From Pocillopora verrucosa (lineage: Eukaryota; Cnidaria; Anthozoa; Scleractinia; Pocilloporidae): DNA of 64,000 nt. The notes under the pieces are model-generated. The model was not told where the DNA came from. It made no database searches and saw only the letters and a list, made by a program, of their open reading frames with translations. The translations under genes were made by a program, and so were the position numbers. The DNA lies in assembly GCF_036669915.1 (NCBI RefSeq), contig NC_089324.1, forward strand, positions 4,016,744 to 4,080,743, read 5' to 3'. This document shows, one piece after another, positions 20,319 to 32,755 of this stretch (its first letter is position 1; each line of letters begins with the position of its first letter).

Positions 20319-20784
20319 TATGTACTGCAAAGACTTAAATTCGAAAAAATAATTAGCACTTTAAAGCAACAAGCCGATCCAGTCCCTCACAGCCAATTCT
20401 CGCAAACAAGGTTGGGTGGACCTCCCTAACACAAATTGTCGTAAAATGTTAAATTAAAGGTGCTACGTTTTACGTTAAGTGTAAGTTTAATTAAGCGTGA
20501 GAAGTAGATTCATTCACGGTGACTTAGGTTAAACGTAGGCATGCGTAGTATGCAAGAGTCATTTTTTTGGCTGGGTGGGTTAGGAAAGGACAGGTTTTTT
20601 TGTGTAATTAATGTTTTTATTTTTGTCACTGAAAGGAGCTTAACTTTCAAAAACCGAAAATATCGCAGAAAGACAGAAAAGAACCAAATTTATCTGACCT
20701 CACAGAGACGTTATGTGATGTACTGTCTCTATCGTCTAAATGATTCTGACTAAAAATGAAATGCATCATGCCGCCCTTACTGTT

Positions 20785-20890
20785 GTCTCCTTCGCAGGCG
20801 TTGTTTGGCCTCGTCACGCAACGCCCTCTCTTTGAAACTGGAAATAGAGGGCGTTGTGTGACGAGACCAAATAACGTTTGCGAAAGAGAC
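20785..20890. repeat. 106-bp foldback MITE, orientation 1
   Basis: About 45-bp inverted arms (GTCTCCTTCGCAGGCG... and its imperfect complement ending GCGAAAGAGAC) surround a short loop, TTTGAAACTGGAAAT. The same element upstream of copy E (35231-35336) has the loop in the opposite orientation. It is missing at the equivalent place beside copy D, where a deletion begins at the same spot. Confidence 0.85.
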
Positions 20891-22769
20891 TACGCTTACT
20901 GCCGCTTCCTCCAACAGAGAGAAATCAAAATTATTCGTCTACAGTGACTCACCTCAAAGATATAATTCCGCGTAATTTTACTACGAAAAGCAAACTGAAA
21001 CTCTGTTGTACCTCTAATAGACCCTAACCAAAGATATATTGCGATCTCGAATAAGTAAAGATACATTGAAGAAGATGAAAGGATAATATTTCAAAGAGGG
21101 CTCCTTAATTGATTGTTGCCTATCTGGACTTTGCCCTCTGTGTGTGATCTACATGATAAAATGCAGGTTGTTTTACATGGAATTAACACGCAATTGGGTT
21201 AAGTCGAAGGTAGCTTAGAGCGACTTCAATTCGTAGAAAAAGTCAAACGCGGGAGAATTGCGTGGAAAACTCAATATCAGTAGCATTTAGTTCCATGTGA
21301 ATTTTTTCAGTGGGTTGGACAACACAGTTAGAATGCGTGATAAAATGCAGGTTGTTTACAAGAAAATGACACGTGATAGAGCGAAGTCCAATGTGTCGAA
21401 ATGGAATTTGATTGGTGGAATACGATTCAAGCAAGTGAAAAATTGGCTAATGTTCATGTAGTGCAATAATTGGATATGTTCTGATTGGACTTTGTACGTC
21501 ATGTGTGTACGTTATGTGTGATTAGAGGGTGATTTGTAAGGAAAAATTAGATGTTAGTCACTCTTAGGAGTCATAGGATTAAAGAGCATCTATAAACGTT
21601 TTCCAAGATTTCAGTTGAAAAGGCAGACCTTAAGGATCATGAAATAGAGCGCTGGTCGATTGATTCGGTCGAGGATCCCTAACAAAGCATTCAAAAAAGC
21701 CAATAAAAGGAAAATAACTAAAGAAGTAAATCAGAACTCTAAATACAAAGAACTGAAAAAAGCCGGAAAAGGAGAGTTGGTGGCGATGTGTTTTAGTTTT
21801 TTCAGATCATCATAATTATGAAGGTTTGAATAAGAAATCTAGCAGTCACAACCCTTGTTAGTGGAAGACAGCATTAGATACGGCATTTGCATTGTGTTTA
21901 ATCTTAGCGTTTAGTCCTGATAGCGCGATTTCAGCCAAGTTAAATGGTGTGGATCATCTATGTCTTATAAAATTTCCTTTCAAACCCTCGTAATCTGCGT
22001 TACTTAATACTTCACATGTACACTCATTCAACTTCTGCTCGTGCTCTGCTGTTTTCCCAGATCAGGGTCGATTAGGTCTTCCATCCTCCATTGAAGTTGG
22101 GTGGGGGCTGGGAAAGGAGCGAGCGACTAGGCTCATCCTCTGAAAAGCGGCAGGTCAATCGTACCTAGTCGTGTTTGCATGCAAAACATAACCATACCTT
22201 GGAATTACAATTTTTGAAATCATTGACTCATTTCTTTAAAAAGTGTGTATTTTGTGTGGTTCTGAAACCATTGTTGTTTTGTTGTTGTCTTGTGGTAGAA
22301 GGATTACTTCAAACTGTTCTGTTTAAATTTCCTTTGGTACTGACAAAGAGTTTTAGTTTCATGATCAAGGGCTTATTTGGCTCTAAATCGTTTCATTTAT
22401 TCTCACAATTCAAAGGTGATACTCGAAGGTAAATTAGAAGCTAGTTACTTTTGGGGGTTAAATGTTAATGACAGTTGATAGCTGATACCACCTCTGGTTC
22501 CAATGAGAAATTTTTAAATGTCAAGTTTTTGGGGACTTGTGTCCCTAATTTAGTAAAAATTCAGCCATTGAACAAAAATGTATGTGAAGTTAATCAGTTG
22601 TTGTTTTAGCGAAGCAAATTTCATTCTTTTGAAATTCTACAGTTGGACAGTAAGGTGTGGAAATATTTCAAGACTCAGTCTTTCTCATCATTAACCCTTA
22701 GTGGAATGAAAAAAATTCAAAATGTCCATACTTGACAACACAGTAAAATCTCAGTCACAAGCCCTTAGA
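20891..22769. other. Intergenic spacer between cGLR copies B and C
   Basis: No protein-coding sequence is recognised. About 21309-22769 is repeated at 29460-30919 (spacer D-E) at high identity. The part 20794-21308 is absent there. M2-like sequence lies near 22310-22470. Confidence 0.6.
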
Positions 22770-22981
22770 TTAACTCTTCAACTCCCAAAATCTGATTGTT
22801 ATTTCTCCCCTCTAGTTGCTACATATTTCCCTGTAAATAAGTTATGAGAATTTAGTGTTATATCAAGCTAACAACTTCTACCTGATAAGTCTGAGTATTC
22901 TCATTACCTGTTTGCAGGATAATGTATGGATATTATAGGGAGAAGATCCATGTTAATCACTTGTGGGAGTTAAAGGGTTAA
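22770..22981 (+). repeat. M1 MITE in cGLR unit C
   Basis: M1 copy, TTAACTCTTCAACTCCC to GGAGTTAAAGGGTTAA, in the same position in the unit as in A and B. Confidence 0.8.
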
Positions 22982-23731
22982 ATGATATGGTACAGAGTTT
23001 TCTTTAGTTTATGATCATGGAAGGAAGAGAGTTGGGATATTTACATGATATGTCTTTAGGAGACATTGGCACCATCAGTCTCTTGTTTAGTTTTTGGAGC
23101 TTTCTTATTTCCAATATGTTTTGAAAATGAAATGAAAATTTATAATAGAAAACTCATTGCTACTCACAAAAGAGGTTGCATGAAAATCCTGATGAAAAAG
23201 ATAATGTAACAGGCATTTCTTTCTATTAGAAATGACAAAAATATGACGGATAATGCCCTTTGTTAAGCCTGGGTGCTTTTGAGGAAAACAATGAAAAATA
23301 TGTTTAAATAAAGAAAAAAATTATTATTTTCCCTTGATGTGCCTTGCTGTTCTACTGGTGAGTGAGGGGGGAGGCTTACTCTGTTGCTCCAATTCCTTTC
23401 ATCCCCTCTTTTGGAATTTTCTGGCTACATCCTAATAATATAACAATTTTAAGTTGAGCGAGGTGCAGTAGGGTATGGCAACCACGTTTGGACATTAAAA
23501 TGGTGTTGTTGTCTGGGGAAATTGGCTCTGTTTCCAGTGGCAACATCTTGTTTAACCTCTTTAAATAGGTTTTTTTGTTTTTTAACGGTTGGCAACTCAC
23601 AACTTGTGAGATTTGTTTACTGCTACAAATGAGGAATATTTCTTGTAACAACCTCATAATTTTAGGTTCAAAACTCCATCACCAAATTTTTACCACACAG
23701 CACCCAACTTATAATAGCAGTAATGAGATTT

Positions 23732-25563
23732 CTAATCTAGAAATTTTTTTGCCATCTTACAGGTTGCACCACTAAGTACAAAGAGAGAAAGAATAATTTT
23801 ACAAGGAGACTGGGCACTATTCCCATTGATTGGAAGTGAGTCACAAACCAGTTCATGCAGCTGTTGATATGAAATGTTCTTTGCATCAAAATTGACTGTA
23901 GCTAAGAATGTCCCAGTGGTACAACAAACACCTTGGATAAGATCCGTAGTTTCCTTTCCTTCCTCATCAAGAGGGCCATTCTGCCCTCTCAAAAATATAT
24001 GGACCTTGCAAAGGAAAGAAAACAGTTTGTCATTTGTCCCTTTGGAAGTAAGGTCAACAGCAATCTTACCCAGCTCAAGCCACAACAACAAAGACTGATT
24101 CATATGTGCTATATACATCTCAAAGAAATCTTCTTGCACTGAAGTAACCTTGATCTTGGAAAGTTCGCTCTCAGTTTTCCCCATGATAAAAGCAAATTGG
24201 TGACCCTGTGCAAGAGCATCAACGTACACCTCGAGTAGGTCACCTCGAGTAGGTCACCTCCATCTGGAGATACTTTGATAGAGATGGCAGTATCTTCCAA
24301 GGTCTCCCACAAACACTTTAGCTCTACATCTCCATGCCCTTCTAAATTCATGAAGGAGGGGAGGCCTATAATTTCCCTTTCTAATCTTCCTCTAACCTTC
24401 ACTGTTAAAAACTCAAGACGAGGTATCAACCCCAGAAACGTCTTGTTTACAATCTTTCTAAACGCAACCAAAGGATCCTGAAAAAAGAGAGCAATTTCAG
24501 TCGCAGCTTCTTCAAGCGCAACCTTCGATGTTTTGTAACACAAATTGTGATTGCGGATGAAGAAATGAGGACAAGACCCGTCTTGAATAAATCGTAAGAG
24601 CTTCTTAAGAACTCGCAGCAATAGATTCAAGGTACTTTCCTCAGACCAAAGGCTGGGATCTTCTTCCTCGAGTGTCCAAAACATCACTGTTTTAAAGTGA
24701 TAGGAAGTTAATACTCCTCCTAGTTTTTCCTTGAAGTGCCTCGCAAACAACGAACGTAGTAAGTAGTAAACTTTGGATTGCTCTTCTGTAAACCACTTGA
24801 AAAGTTCCGCTTCCTAGTTCGAGAACGAAAGTCGCCATTCTTTCCTGATGTCTCCTGAAAGGTCGGAAGGCTTTGGTACAATCATAAAGCCACTGGAGGT
24901 GATATTTTCCACCACATCAGCACTGGGCCAGTTTCTTGGCTGTCTAATTTTCCATTCGTAAGCATTTGTCGGCCATCCAGTGCACTCGATCGCTGGTACA
25001 CGGTCGGACTCCGCAGATCCTTCCACAATATCCTTCGGTGACGAACGAAAGGTGTAAGAAACCGAAATTTTGTCCTCAGCGCCCGCTAATGGAGCAGTCC
25101 ACTTAGCACTTGGCTTTTGGTCAGCCATAAACTCAGGAAGAAAGTCTCGCTCGTTAAGTTTTCTCGCAGTCTCAGCTTACACAAAGCAACAATCTTGTTC
25201 GGCTTCCACAAGACCAAGGAAGGTTGAAGTTGTAGGGTATTTCTCTTCGAAGCGCTCCCTATAACCTGGAGGAATGATTAGCTTGACGTGGGCTGGCGCT
25301 TCACTAACAGGCTGCATAACTCTAATTTGAGTCTCCAAGGACCAGATCTCTGTAGAAGGGTTCAACATCACCATGACGTCGCCATCACTGAAAACAATAT
25401 CCGGATACCCTTCTCGGAAGCTTCCTGTGAGGACATAGCGGAGTTCATCAGTCGAGTAATACTTATGTCTCAATTCATACTTCTGCCTTATAGATTCTAC
25501 GTAACGTTTATAGACTGGAAAGCCATGGAATAACACACGAACTAGTGCTTCCAAATCAGCCAT
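23732..25563 (-). pseudogene. cGAS-like receptor copy C, broken
   Basis: Paralogue closest to copy A, with the same type of upstream region and hairpin repeat. The start (MADLEALVRV), GS motif and DGDVM site are kept. Three lesions break it. A stop at 25177-25179 follows CCFV (Ser codon TCA to TAA). A second stop at 24814-24816 follows RLSFSN (a Pro codon became TAG). A 14-bp tandem duplication (24227-24240 repeated at 24241-24254) shifts the frame in the C-terminal region. The other parts read well and stay similar to A, so inactivation looks recent. A short product holding only the first half of the catalytic core is possible but unlikely to work. Confidence 0.9.
24227..24254. repeat. 14-bp tandem duplication in copy C
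   Basis: CACCTCGAGTAGGT occurs twice in a row; copies A, B, D and E have one version. Fourteen bases shift the reading frame. Confidence 0.9.
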
Positions 25564-25739
25564 TATGTAATGCAGAGACTTAGACTCGAAAAAACAAATT
25601 AGCTCTCTAAGTAACAAGCCGATCGAGTCGCTCACAGCCGATTCTCGCAAACAAGGTTGGGTGGACTTCCTTTTCCACAAATTGTCGTAAAATGTTAAAT
25701 TAAAGGTGGTACGTTTTACGTCATATGTAAGTGTAAGCG

Positions 25740-25770
25740 AACGAAAAAGTGTAAGAAACCGAAATTTATG
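25740..25770 (-). promoter_or_regulatory. Conserved motif upstream of copy C, ISRE-like
   Basis: The same block as upstream of copy A, with GAAACCGAAA at 25755-25764 of the plus strand and about 195 bp from the start codon. Confidence 0.4.
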
Positions 25771-25785
25771 TGTTATGTTTTTATT

Positions 25786-26020
25786 TTTACTGGGATACCT
25801 GTGGTAGCCCAGTCATAAAATGCCTTTGTTTTTTTGTAGTCTTTTTTCTTTTTTTTTTTTTTCCCTCCGCCACAAAATGGAAAAATTGCGCAATAGTACC
25901 CAGAGGTCATTGGGCCCTCAACACCATGACAACTAACTGTGATCCAATGAGGTGTTCACATGCTGATCACGCGTGCTATCTTGATGATGATTGACGTTGT
26001 CATGCACGGACATCATTGTA
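25786..26020. repeat. Hairpin repeat H, copy 2
   Basis: Hairpin at 25790-25812 and the same T run and right-hand block as 17104-17340. It is part of the A-B to C-D duplication, not an independent insertion. Confidence 0.8.
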
Positions 26021-26203
26021 TGTGATGTTAATCAGTTGTTGCTTTAGTGAAGCAAATGTCAGTCTTATGAATTCTGCAGTTGGACAGTAAGGTGTGGAAA
26101 TATTTCAAGACTCGATCTTTCTAATCATTAACCCTTGGAATGCAGAAAATTCAAAATGCCTGTACTTGACAACACAGTAAAATCTCAGTCACAAGCCCTT
26201 AGA

Positions 26204-26415
26204 TTAACTCTTCAACTCCCAAAATCCAACAGTAAATTCTCCTCTCTAGCTGCTACACATGTCTTTGTAAATAAGGTATGAGAATTTGGTGTTATATCAA
26301 GCTAACAACTTCTACCTGATAAGTCTGAGTATTCTCATTACTTGTTTGCAGGATAATGTATGGATATTATAGGGAGAAGATCCATGTTAATCACTTCTGG
26401 GAGTTAAAGGGTTAA
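26204..26415 (+). repeat. M1 MITE in cGLR unit D
   Basis: M1 copy nearly identical to 17524-17735, as expected from the block duplication. Confidence 0.8.
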
Positions 26416-27165
26416 ATGATATGGTACAGAGTTTCTTTCTGTTTATGATCATGGAAGGAAGAGAGTTGGGATATTTACATGATATGTCTTTAGGAGACAT
26501 TGGCACCATCAGTCTCTTGTTTAGTTTTTGGAGCTTTCTTCTTTCAAATATGCTTTGTTCATTACAATTGAATATCTATAATAGAAAACTCATTGCTACT
26601 CACAAAAGAGGTTGCATGAAAATCCTGATTAAACAGCTAATGTAACTGGCATTTCCTTCCATTGGAAATGACAAAAATATGACAAATAATGCCCCTTGTT
26701 AAGCCTGGGTGCTTTTGAGGAAAACAATGAAAAATATGTTTAAATAAAGAAAAAAAGGAATTATTTTCCCTTAATGGTCCTTGCTGTTCTACTGGTGAGT
26801 GAGGGGGGAGGCTTGCTCTGTTGCTCCAATTCCTTTCATCCCCTCTTTTGGAATTTTCTGGCTACATCCTAATAATATAACAATTTTAAGTTGAGCGAGG
26901 TGCAGTAGGGTATGGCAACCACATTTGGACATTAAAATGGTGTTGTTGTCAAGGGAAATTAGCTCTGTTTCCCATGGCAACATCTTGTTTAACCTCTTTA
27001 AACAGGTTTTTACTTTGAACAGTTGGCAACTCATAGCTCTTCAGATTTGTTTACTGCTTCAAATGAGGAATATTTCTTGTAACAATATCATAATTTTAGG
27101 TTCAAAACTCCATCACCAAATTTTTACCATACAGCACCCAACTAGTAATAGCAGTAATGAGCTTT

Positions 27166-28998
27166 CTAATCTAGAAATTTTTTTGCCATCTTACAGGTTG
27201 CACCATTAAGTACAAAGAGAGCAAGAATAATGTTACAAGGAGACTGGGCACTATTCCCATTGATTGGAAGGAAGTCGCAAACCAGTTCATGTAGCTGTTG
27301 ATATGAAATGTTCTTTGCATCAAAATTGACCGTAGCTAAGAATGCCCCTGTGGTGCCACAAACACCTTTGATAAGATCCATGGTTTCCTTTCCTTCCTCA
27401 TCAAGGGGGCCATTCTGTTCTCTCAAAAATGTATTGACCTTGCAAAGAAAAGAAAACAGTTTGTCATTTGTCCCTTTGGAAGTAAGGTCAACAGCAATCT
27501 TACCCAGCTCAAGCCATAACAACAAAGACTGATTCATATGTGCTACATCCATCTCAAAGAAATCTTCTTGCACTGAAGTAACCTTGATCTTGGAAAGTTC
27601 GCTCTCAGTTTTCCCCATGATAAAAGCAAATTGGTGACCCTGTGCAAGAGCGTCAACGTACACCTCGAGTAGGGCAACTCCATCTGGAAATGCTTTGATA
27701 GAGATGGCAGTATCTTCCAAGGTCTCCCACAAACACTCTAGCTCTACATCTCTATGCCCTTCTAAATTCATGAAGGAGGCGTGACCTGTAATTTTATTTT
27801 CAAATTTTCCTTTAACTTCTACTGTTAAAAGGCCAAGGCGAGGTATCAACCCCAGAAACTCCTCGTTTACAACCTTTCCAAGCACAACCAAAGGATCCTG
27901 AAAAAAGAGAGCAATTTCAGTCGCAGCATCTTCAAGCGCAACCTTCGATGTTTTGTAACACAAATTGTGACTGCGGATGAAAAAATGAGGACAAGACCCG
28001 TCTTGAATAAATCGTAAGAGCTTCTTAAGAACCCGCAGTAATAGATTCATGGTACTTTCCTTAGACCAAAGGCTGGGATCTTCCTCCTCGAGTGTCCAAA
28101 ACATCACTGTTTTAAAGTGATAGGAAGTTAATACTCCTCCTAGTTTTTCTTTGAAGTGCCTCGCATACAACGAACGTAGTAAGTAGTAAACTTTGGATTG
28201 CTCTTCTGTAAACCACTTGAAAAGTTCCGCTTCCGGGTTTGAAAACGAAAATCGCCATTCTTTCCTGATGTCTCCTGAAAGGTCGGAAGGCTTTGGTACA
28301 ATCATAAAGCCACTGGAGGTGATATTTTCCACCACATCAGTACTGGGCCAGTTTCTTGGCTGTCTAATTTTCCATTCGTAAGCATTTGTCGGCCATCCAG
28401 TACACTCGATTGCTGGTACACCATCGGACTCCACAAATCCATGATGGCTCGTCGCTTTCACATTAACCTTCGACGGCGAACGAAAGGTATAAGAAACCGA
28501 AATTTTGTCCTCAGCGCCCGCTAATGGAGCAGTCCACTTAGCACTTGGCTTTTGGTCAGCCATAAACTCAGGAAGAAAGTCTCGCTCGTTAACTTTTCTC
28601 GCAATCTCAGCTGACACGAAGCAACAATCTTGTTCAGCTTCCACAAGACCAAGGAAAGTTGAAATTGTAGGGTTTTTCTCTTCGAAGCGCTCACTGTAAC
28701 CTGGAGGAATGATTAGCTTGACATGGGCTGGCGCTTCACTAACAGGCTGAATAACTTTACTTTGAGTCTCCGAGGACCAGATCTCTGTAGAAGGGTTCAA
28801 AATCATCATGGCGTCGGTATCACTGAACAAAGTATCCGGATACCCTTCTCGGAAGCTTCCGGTGAAGACGAAGCGGAGTTCATCGGTCGAGTGATACTTA
28901 TGATTTAATTCAAAGTTCTTCCTAGTAGATTCTACGTAACGTCTATAAACTGGAAAACCATGGAATAACACACGAACTAGTGCTTCCAAATCAGCCAT
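27166..28998 (-). CDS. cGAS-like receptor / Mab-21 nucleotidyltransferase, copy D
   Basis: A 610-residue single-exon gene from MADLEALVRV; the frame opens further to 29076, but the aligned start is used. GS at 47-48, DTDAMM (D60, D62) and D192 (ESDGVPAIEC) keep the predicted catalytic acids. EWRFSFSNPE and SYHFKTVMFW mark the C-lobe. It lies about 8.68 kb from copy B with the same flanks, so the pair arose by block duplication. Its residues just after the third acid (DGVPAIEC, not DRVPAIEC) and in the C-lobe (RFSFS, not RLSFS) are its own. It looks intact, giving with A and B three potentially working genes. Confidence 0.88.
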   Translation of the reverse strand: MADLEALVRVLFHGFPVYRRYVESTRKNFELNHKYHSTDELRFVFTGSFREGYPDTLFSDTDAMMILNPSTEIWSSETQSKVIQPVSEAPAHVKLIIPPGYSERFEEKNPTISTFLGLVEAEQDCCFVSAEIARKVNERDFLPEFMADQKPSAKWTAPLAGAEDKISVSYTFRSPSKVNVKATSHHGFVESDGVPAIECTGWPTNAYEWKIRQPRNWPSTDVVENITSSGFMIVPKPSDLSGDIRKEWRFSFSNPEAELFKWFTEEQSKVYYLLRSLYARHFKEKLGGVLTSYHFKTVMFWTLEEEDPSLWSKESTMNLLLRVLKKLLRFIQDGSCPHFFIRSHNLCYKTSKVALEDAATEIALFFQDPLVVLGKVVNEEFLGLIPRLGLLTVEVKGKFENKITGHASFMNLEGHRDVELECLWETLEDTAISIKAFPDGVALLEVYVDALAQGHQFAFIMGKTESELSKIKVTSVQEDFFEMDVAHMNQSLLLWLELGKIAVDLTSKGTNDKLFSFLCKVNTFLREQNGPLDEEGKETMDLIKGVCGTTGAFLATVNFDAKNISYQQLHELVCDFLPINGNSAQSPCNIILALFVLNGATCKMAKKFLD

Positions 28999-29449
28999 TG
29001 TGTAATGCAGAGACTTAAATTTGAAAATATAATTAGCACTTTTAGGTAACAAGCCGATCCAGTCCCTCACAGCCAATTCTCGCGGACGAGGTTGGGTCGA
29101 CCTCCCTTACACAAATTGTCGTAAAATTAAATCAAAGGTGCTACGTTTTACGTTATGTGTAAGTTTAAGCGTGTGAAGTAGATTCATTCACGGTGACTTA
29201 GGTTAAACATAGGCATGTGTAGTGTGCAAGAGTTATTTTTTTTGGCTGGGTGGGTTAAGAAAGGACAGGTTTTTTTGTGTAATTAATGTTTTTATTTTTG
29301 TCACTGAAAAGAGCTTAACTTTCAAAAACCGAAAATATCGCAGAAAGACCGAAAAGAACCAAACTTATCTGACCTCACAGAGACGTTATGTGATGTACTG
29401 TCTCTATCGTCTAAATGATTCTAACTAAAAATGAAATGCATCATGCCGC

Positions 29450-30919
29450 CCTTACTGTTCAGTGGGTTGGACAACACAGTTAGAATGCGTTATAAAATGC
29501 AGGTTGTTTACAAGAAAATGACACGTGATAGAGCGAAGTCCAATGTGTCGAAATGGAATTTGATTGGTGGAATACGATTCAAGCAAGTGAAAAATTGGCT
29601 AATGTTCATGTAGTGCAATAATTGGATATGTTCTGATTGGACTTTTTACGTCATCTGTGTACGTTATGTGTGATTAGAGGGTGATTTGTAAGGAAAAATT
29701 AGACGTTAGTCACTCTTAGGAGTCATAGGATTAAAGAGCATCTATAAACGTTTTCCAAGATTTCAGTTGAACAAGCAGACCCTGAGGATCATGAAATAGA
29801 GCGCTGGTCGATTGATTCGGTCGAGGATCCCTAACAAAGCATTCAAAAAAGCCAATAAAAGGAAAATAACTAAAGAAGTAAATCAGAACTCTAAATACAA
29901 AGAACCGAAAAAAGCGGGAAAAGGAGAGTTGTTGGCGATGTGTTTTAGTTTTTTCAGATCATCATAAGTATGAAGGTTTGAATAAGAAATCTAGCAGTCA
30001 CAACCCTTGTAAGTGGAATACAGCATTAGATAGGGCATTTGCATTGTGTTTAATCTTAGCGTTTAGTCCTGATAGCGCGATTTCAGCCAAGTTAAATGGT
30101 GTGGATCATCTATGTCTTATAAAATTTCCTTTCAAACCCTCGTAATCTGCGTTACTTAATACTTTACATGTACACTCATTCAACTTCTGCTCGTGCTCTG
30201 CTGTTTTCCCAGATCAGGGTCGATTAGGTCTTCCATCCTCCACTGAAGTTGGGTGGGGGCTGGGAAAGGAGCGAGCGACTAGGCTCATCCTCTGAAAAGC
30301 GGCAGGTCAATCGTACCTAGTCGTGTTTGCATGCAAAACATAACCATACCTTGGAATTACAATTTTTGAAATCATTGACTCATTTCTTTAAAAAGTGTGT
30401 ATTTTGTGTGGTTCTGAAACCATTGTTGTTTTGTTGTTGTCTTGTGGTAGAAGGATTACTTCAAACTGTTCTGTTTAAATTTCCTTTGGTACTGACAAAG
30501 AGTTTTAGTTTCATGATCAAGGGCTTATTTAGCTCGAGATCATTTCATTTATTCTCACAAATTCAAAGGTGATACTCAAAGGTAAATTAGAAGCTAGTTA
30601 CTTTTGGGGGTTAAATGTTAATGACAGTTGATAGCTGATACCACCTCTGGTTCCAATGAGAAATTTTTAAATGTCAAGTTTTTGGGGACTTGTGTCCCTA
30701 ATTTAGTAAAAATTCAGCCATTGAACAAAAATGTATGTGAAGTTAATCAGTTGTTGTTTTAGCGAAGCAAATTTCATTCTTTTGAAATTCTACAGTTGGA
30801 CAGTAAGGTGTGGAAATATTTCAAGACTCAGTCTTTCTAATCATTAACCCTTGGAATGCAGAAAATTCAAAATGCCTATACTTGACAACACAGTAAAATC
30901 TCAGTCACAAGCCCTTAGA
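29450..30919. other. Intergenic spacer between cGLR copies D and E
   Basis: Copy of the B-C spacer (21309-22769) at high identity, without the 515-bp part that holds the foldback MITE. The junction is near CTTACTGTT|CAGTGGG at 29459. No coding sequence is recognised. Confidence 0.65.
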
Positions 30920-31132
30920 TTAACCCTTCAACTCCCAAAATCTGATTGTTAATCCCCCCTCTCTAGTTGCTATATATTTCCCTGTAAATAAGTTATGAGA
31001 ATTTAGTGATATATCAAGCTAACAACTTCTACCTGATAAGTATGAGTATTCTCATTACCTGTTTGCAAGATAATGTATGGATATTATAGGGAGAAGATCC
31101 ATGTTAATCACTTGTGGGAGTTAAAGGGTTAA
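30920..31132 (+). repeat. M1 MITE in cGLR unit E
   Basis: M1 copy, TTAACCCTTCAACTCCC to GGAGTTAAAGGGTTAA, at the equivalent place 3' of copy E. Confidence 0.8.
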
Positions 31133-31631
31133 ATGATATGGTACAGAGTTTATTTCAGTTTATGATCATGGAAGGAAGAGAGTTGGGATATTTACATGAT
31201 ATGTCTTTAGGAGACATTGGCACCATCAGTCTCTTGTTTAGTTTTTGGAGCTTTCTTATTTCCAATATGTTTTGTTCATTACAAATGAAAATTTATAATA
31301 GAAAGCTCATTGCTACTCACAAAAGAGGTTGCATGAAAATCCTGATTACACAGCTAATGTAACAGGCATTTCTTTCTATTAGAAATGACAAAAATATGAC
31401 GGATAATGCCCCTTGTTAAGCCTGGGTGCTTTTGAGGAAAATAATGAAAAATATGTCTAAATAAAGAAAAAAAAGAATTACTTTCCCTTGATGTGCCTTG
31501 CTGTTCTACTGGTGAGTGAGGGGGGAGGCTTACAATGTTGTTCCAATTCCTTCCACCCCCTCTTTTGGAATTTTCTGGTTTCTTCTTAATAATATAGCAG
31601 AGGGTCTCGATATTAGCAGGCAGGTCAAGAA

Positions 31632-31746
31632 TTTAAAGAAAGCGACAAAACTTTTGAGTTTGTAAAACATGTTTGGACAGAAACTTCTGTCATCTTCAGT
31701 TAATTACTGTACAAAGCGTTGAAAGTTGAATTATATAGTAAGTACA
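31632..31746 (-). repeat. Left inverted terminal repeat of the Penelope-like fragment
   Basis: 115 bp, the reverse complement of 32641-32755 with few differences. Confidence 0.9.
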
Positions 31747-32640
31747 TAGTATATAGTATAGCAGGTTAATCACAAATTACCCTTTTTAGATGTCCTGGTT
31801 GACAACCATGACCCCAGTTCCTCTCTAACTAGGGTTTACCGCAAGAAAACTTTCACTGGGTTACTAACTAATTATTTCAGCTTCACCTCGTACTCTTACA
31901 AAGTGGGTCTCATTAAAACACTCGTTGATAGGGCTTACAAGATTAATAACACCTGGTTAGGGTTTCACGAGGACATTAACAACCTTACTGATATTCTAAA
32001 AAAAGAATCTTTTCCCTGCTCATTTAATCGAGAAGATTATAAACCGTTACATCAGTGGGATCCAAAACAATCATCATCCCCGGGGTTCCCTTCCTACCAC
32101 TTCACCTACGTTCTACTTTAAGCTACCCTACATAGGCCACTTTTCTGCTATCACTCAAAAAAAGATCCGCCATTTTATTAAGCGCAATTGCAATGACTTG
32201 GATATCAAATTGGTTTTCTCATCCTTCAAAATCGGTAACTTGTTTTGTGTGAAAGACCCTGTCCCTGACGGGCTCCGTTCACGTGTGGTTTATAAGTTTG
32301 TATGTGCTAGCTGTAATGCCTGTTGAGTCGGTGAAACCTGCCGACATTTTTCCACACGTGTTAGAGAGCACTTAGTCAGTGACAGGGCCTCTCACATTTT
32401 CAGGCATTTGAAAGATTCTCCGCACTGTCGCGCTTTGTGTTCAACAGATAACTTTCATGTTTTAGATCACGCCTCTACCGGTTTTCAGCCTAAGATAAAA
32501 GAGGCTATTTATATTCAAAGAGAACAACCATCTTTAAATCAACAATTACACCATGTAAATCTAAAACTATCTTTTTAGTTCTCACAGTTGCATGCTTCAC
32601 CTCTCTTCTTGTTGTCACTATTCATCTTAATTAGCATTGT

Positions 32641-32755
32641 TGTACTTACTATGTAATTCAACTTTCAACGCTTTGTACAGTAATTAACTGAAGATGACAG
32701 AAGTTTCTGTCCAAACATGTTTTACAAACTCAAAAGTTTTGTCGCTTTCTTTAAA
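32641..32755 (+). repeat. Right inverted terminal repeat, with hammerhead-like motif
   Basis: Holds CTGAAGA (32688-32694), a 7-bp perfect stem (GACAGAA/TTCTGTC, 32696-32711) and CAAAC. This is the order of a hammerhead ribozyme core, but with C in place of the essential G of GAAA, so it is probably inactive. Confidence 0.6.
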
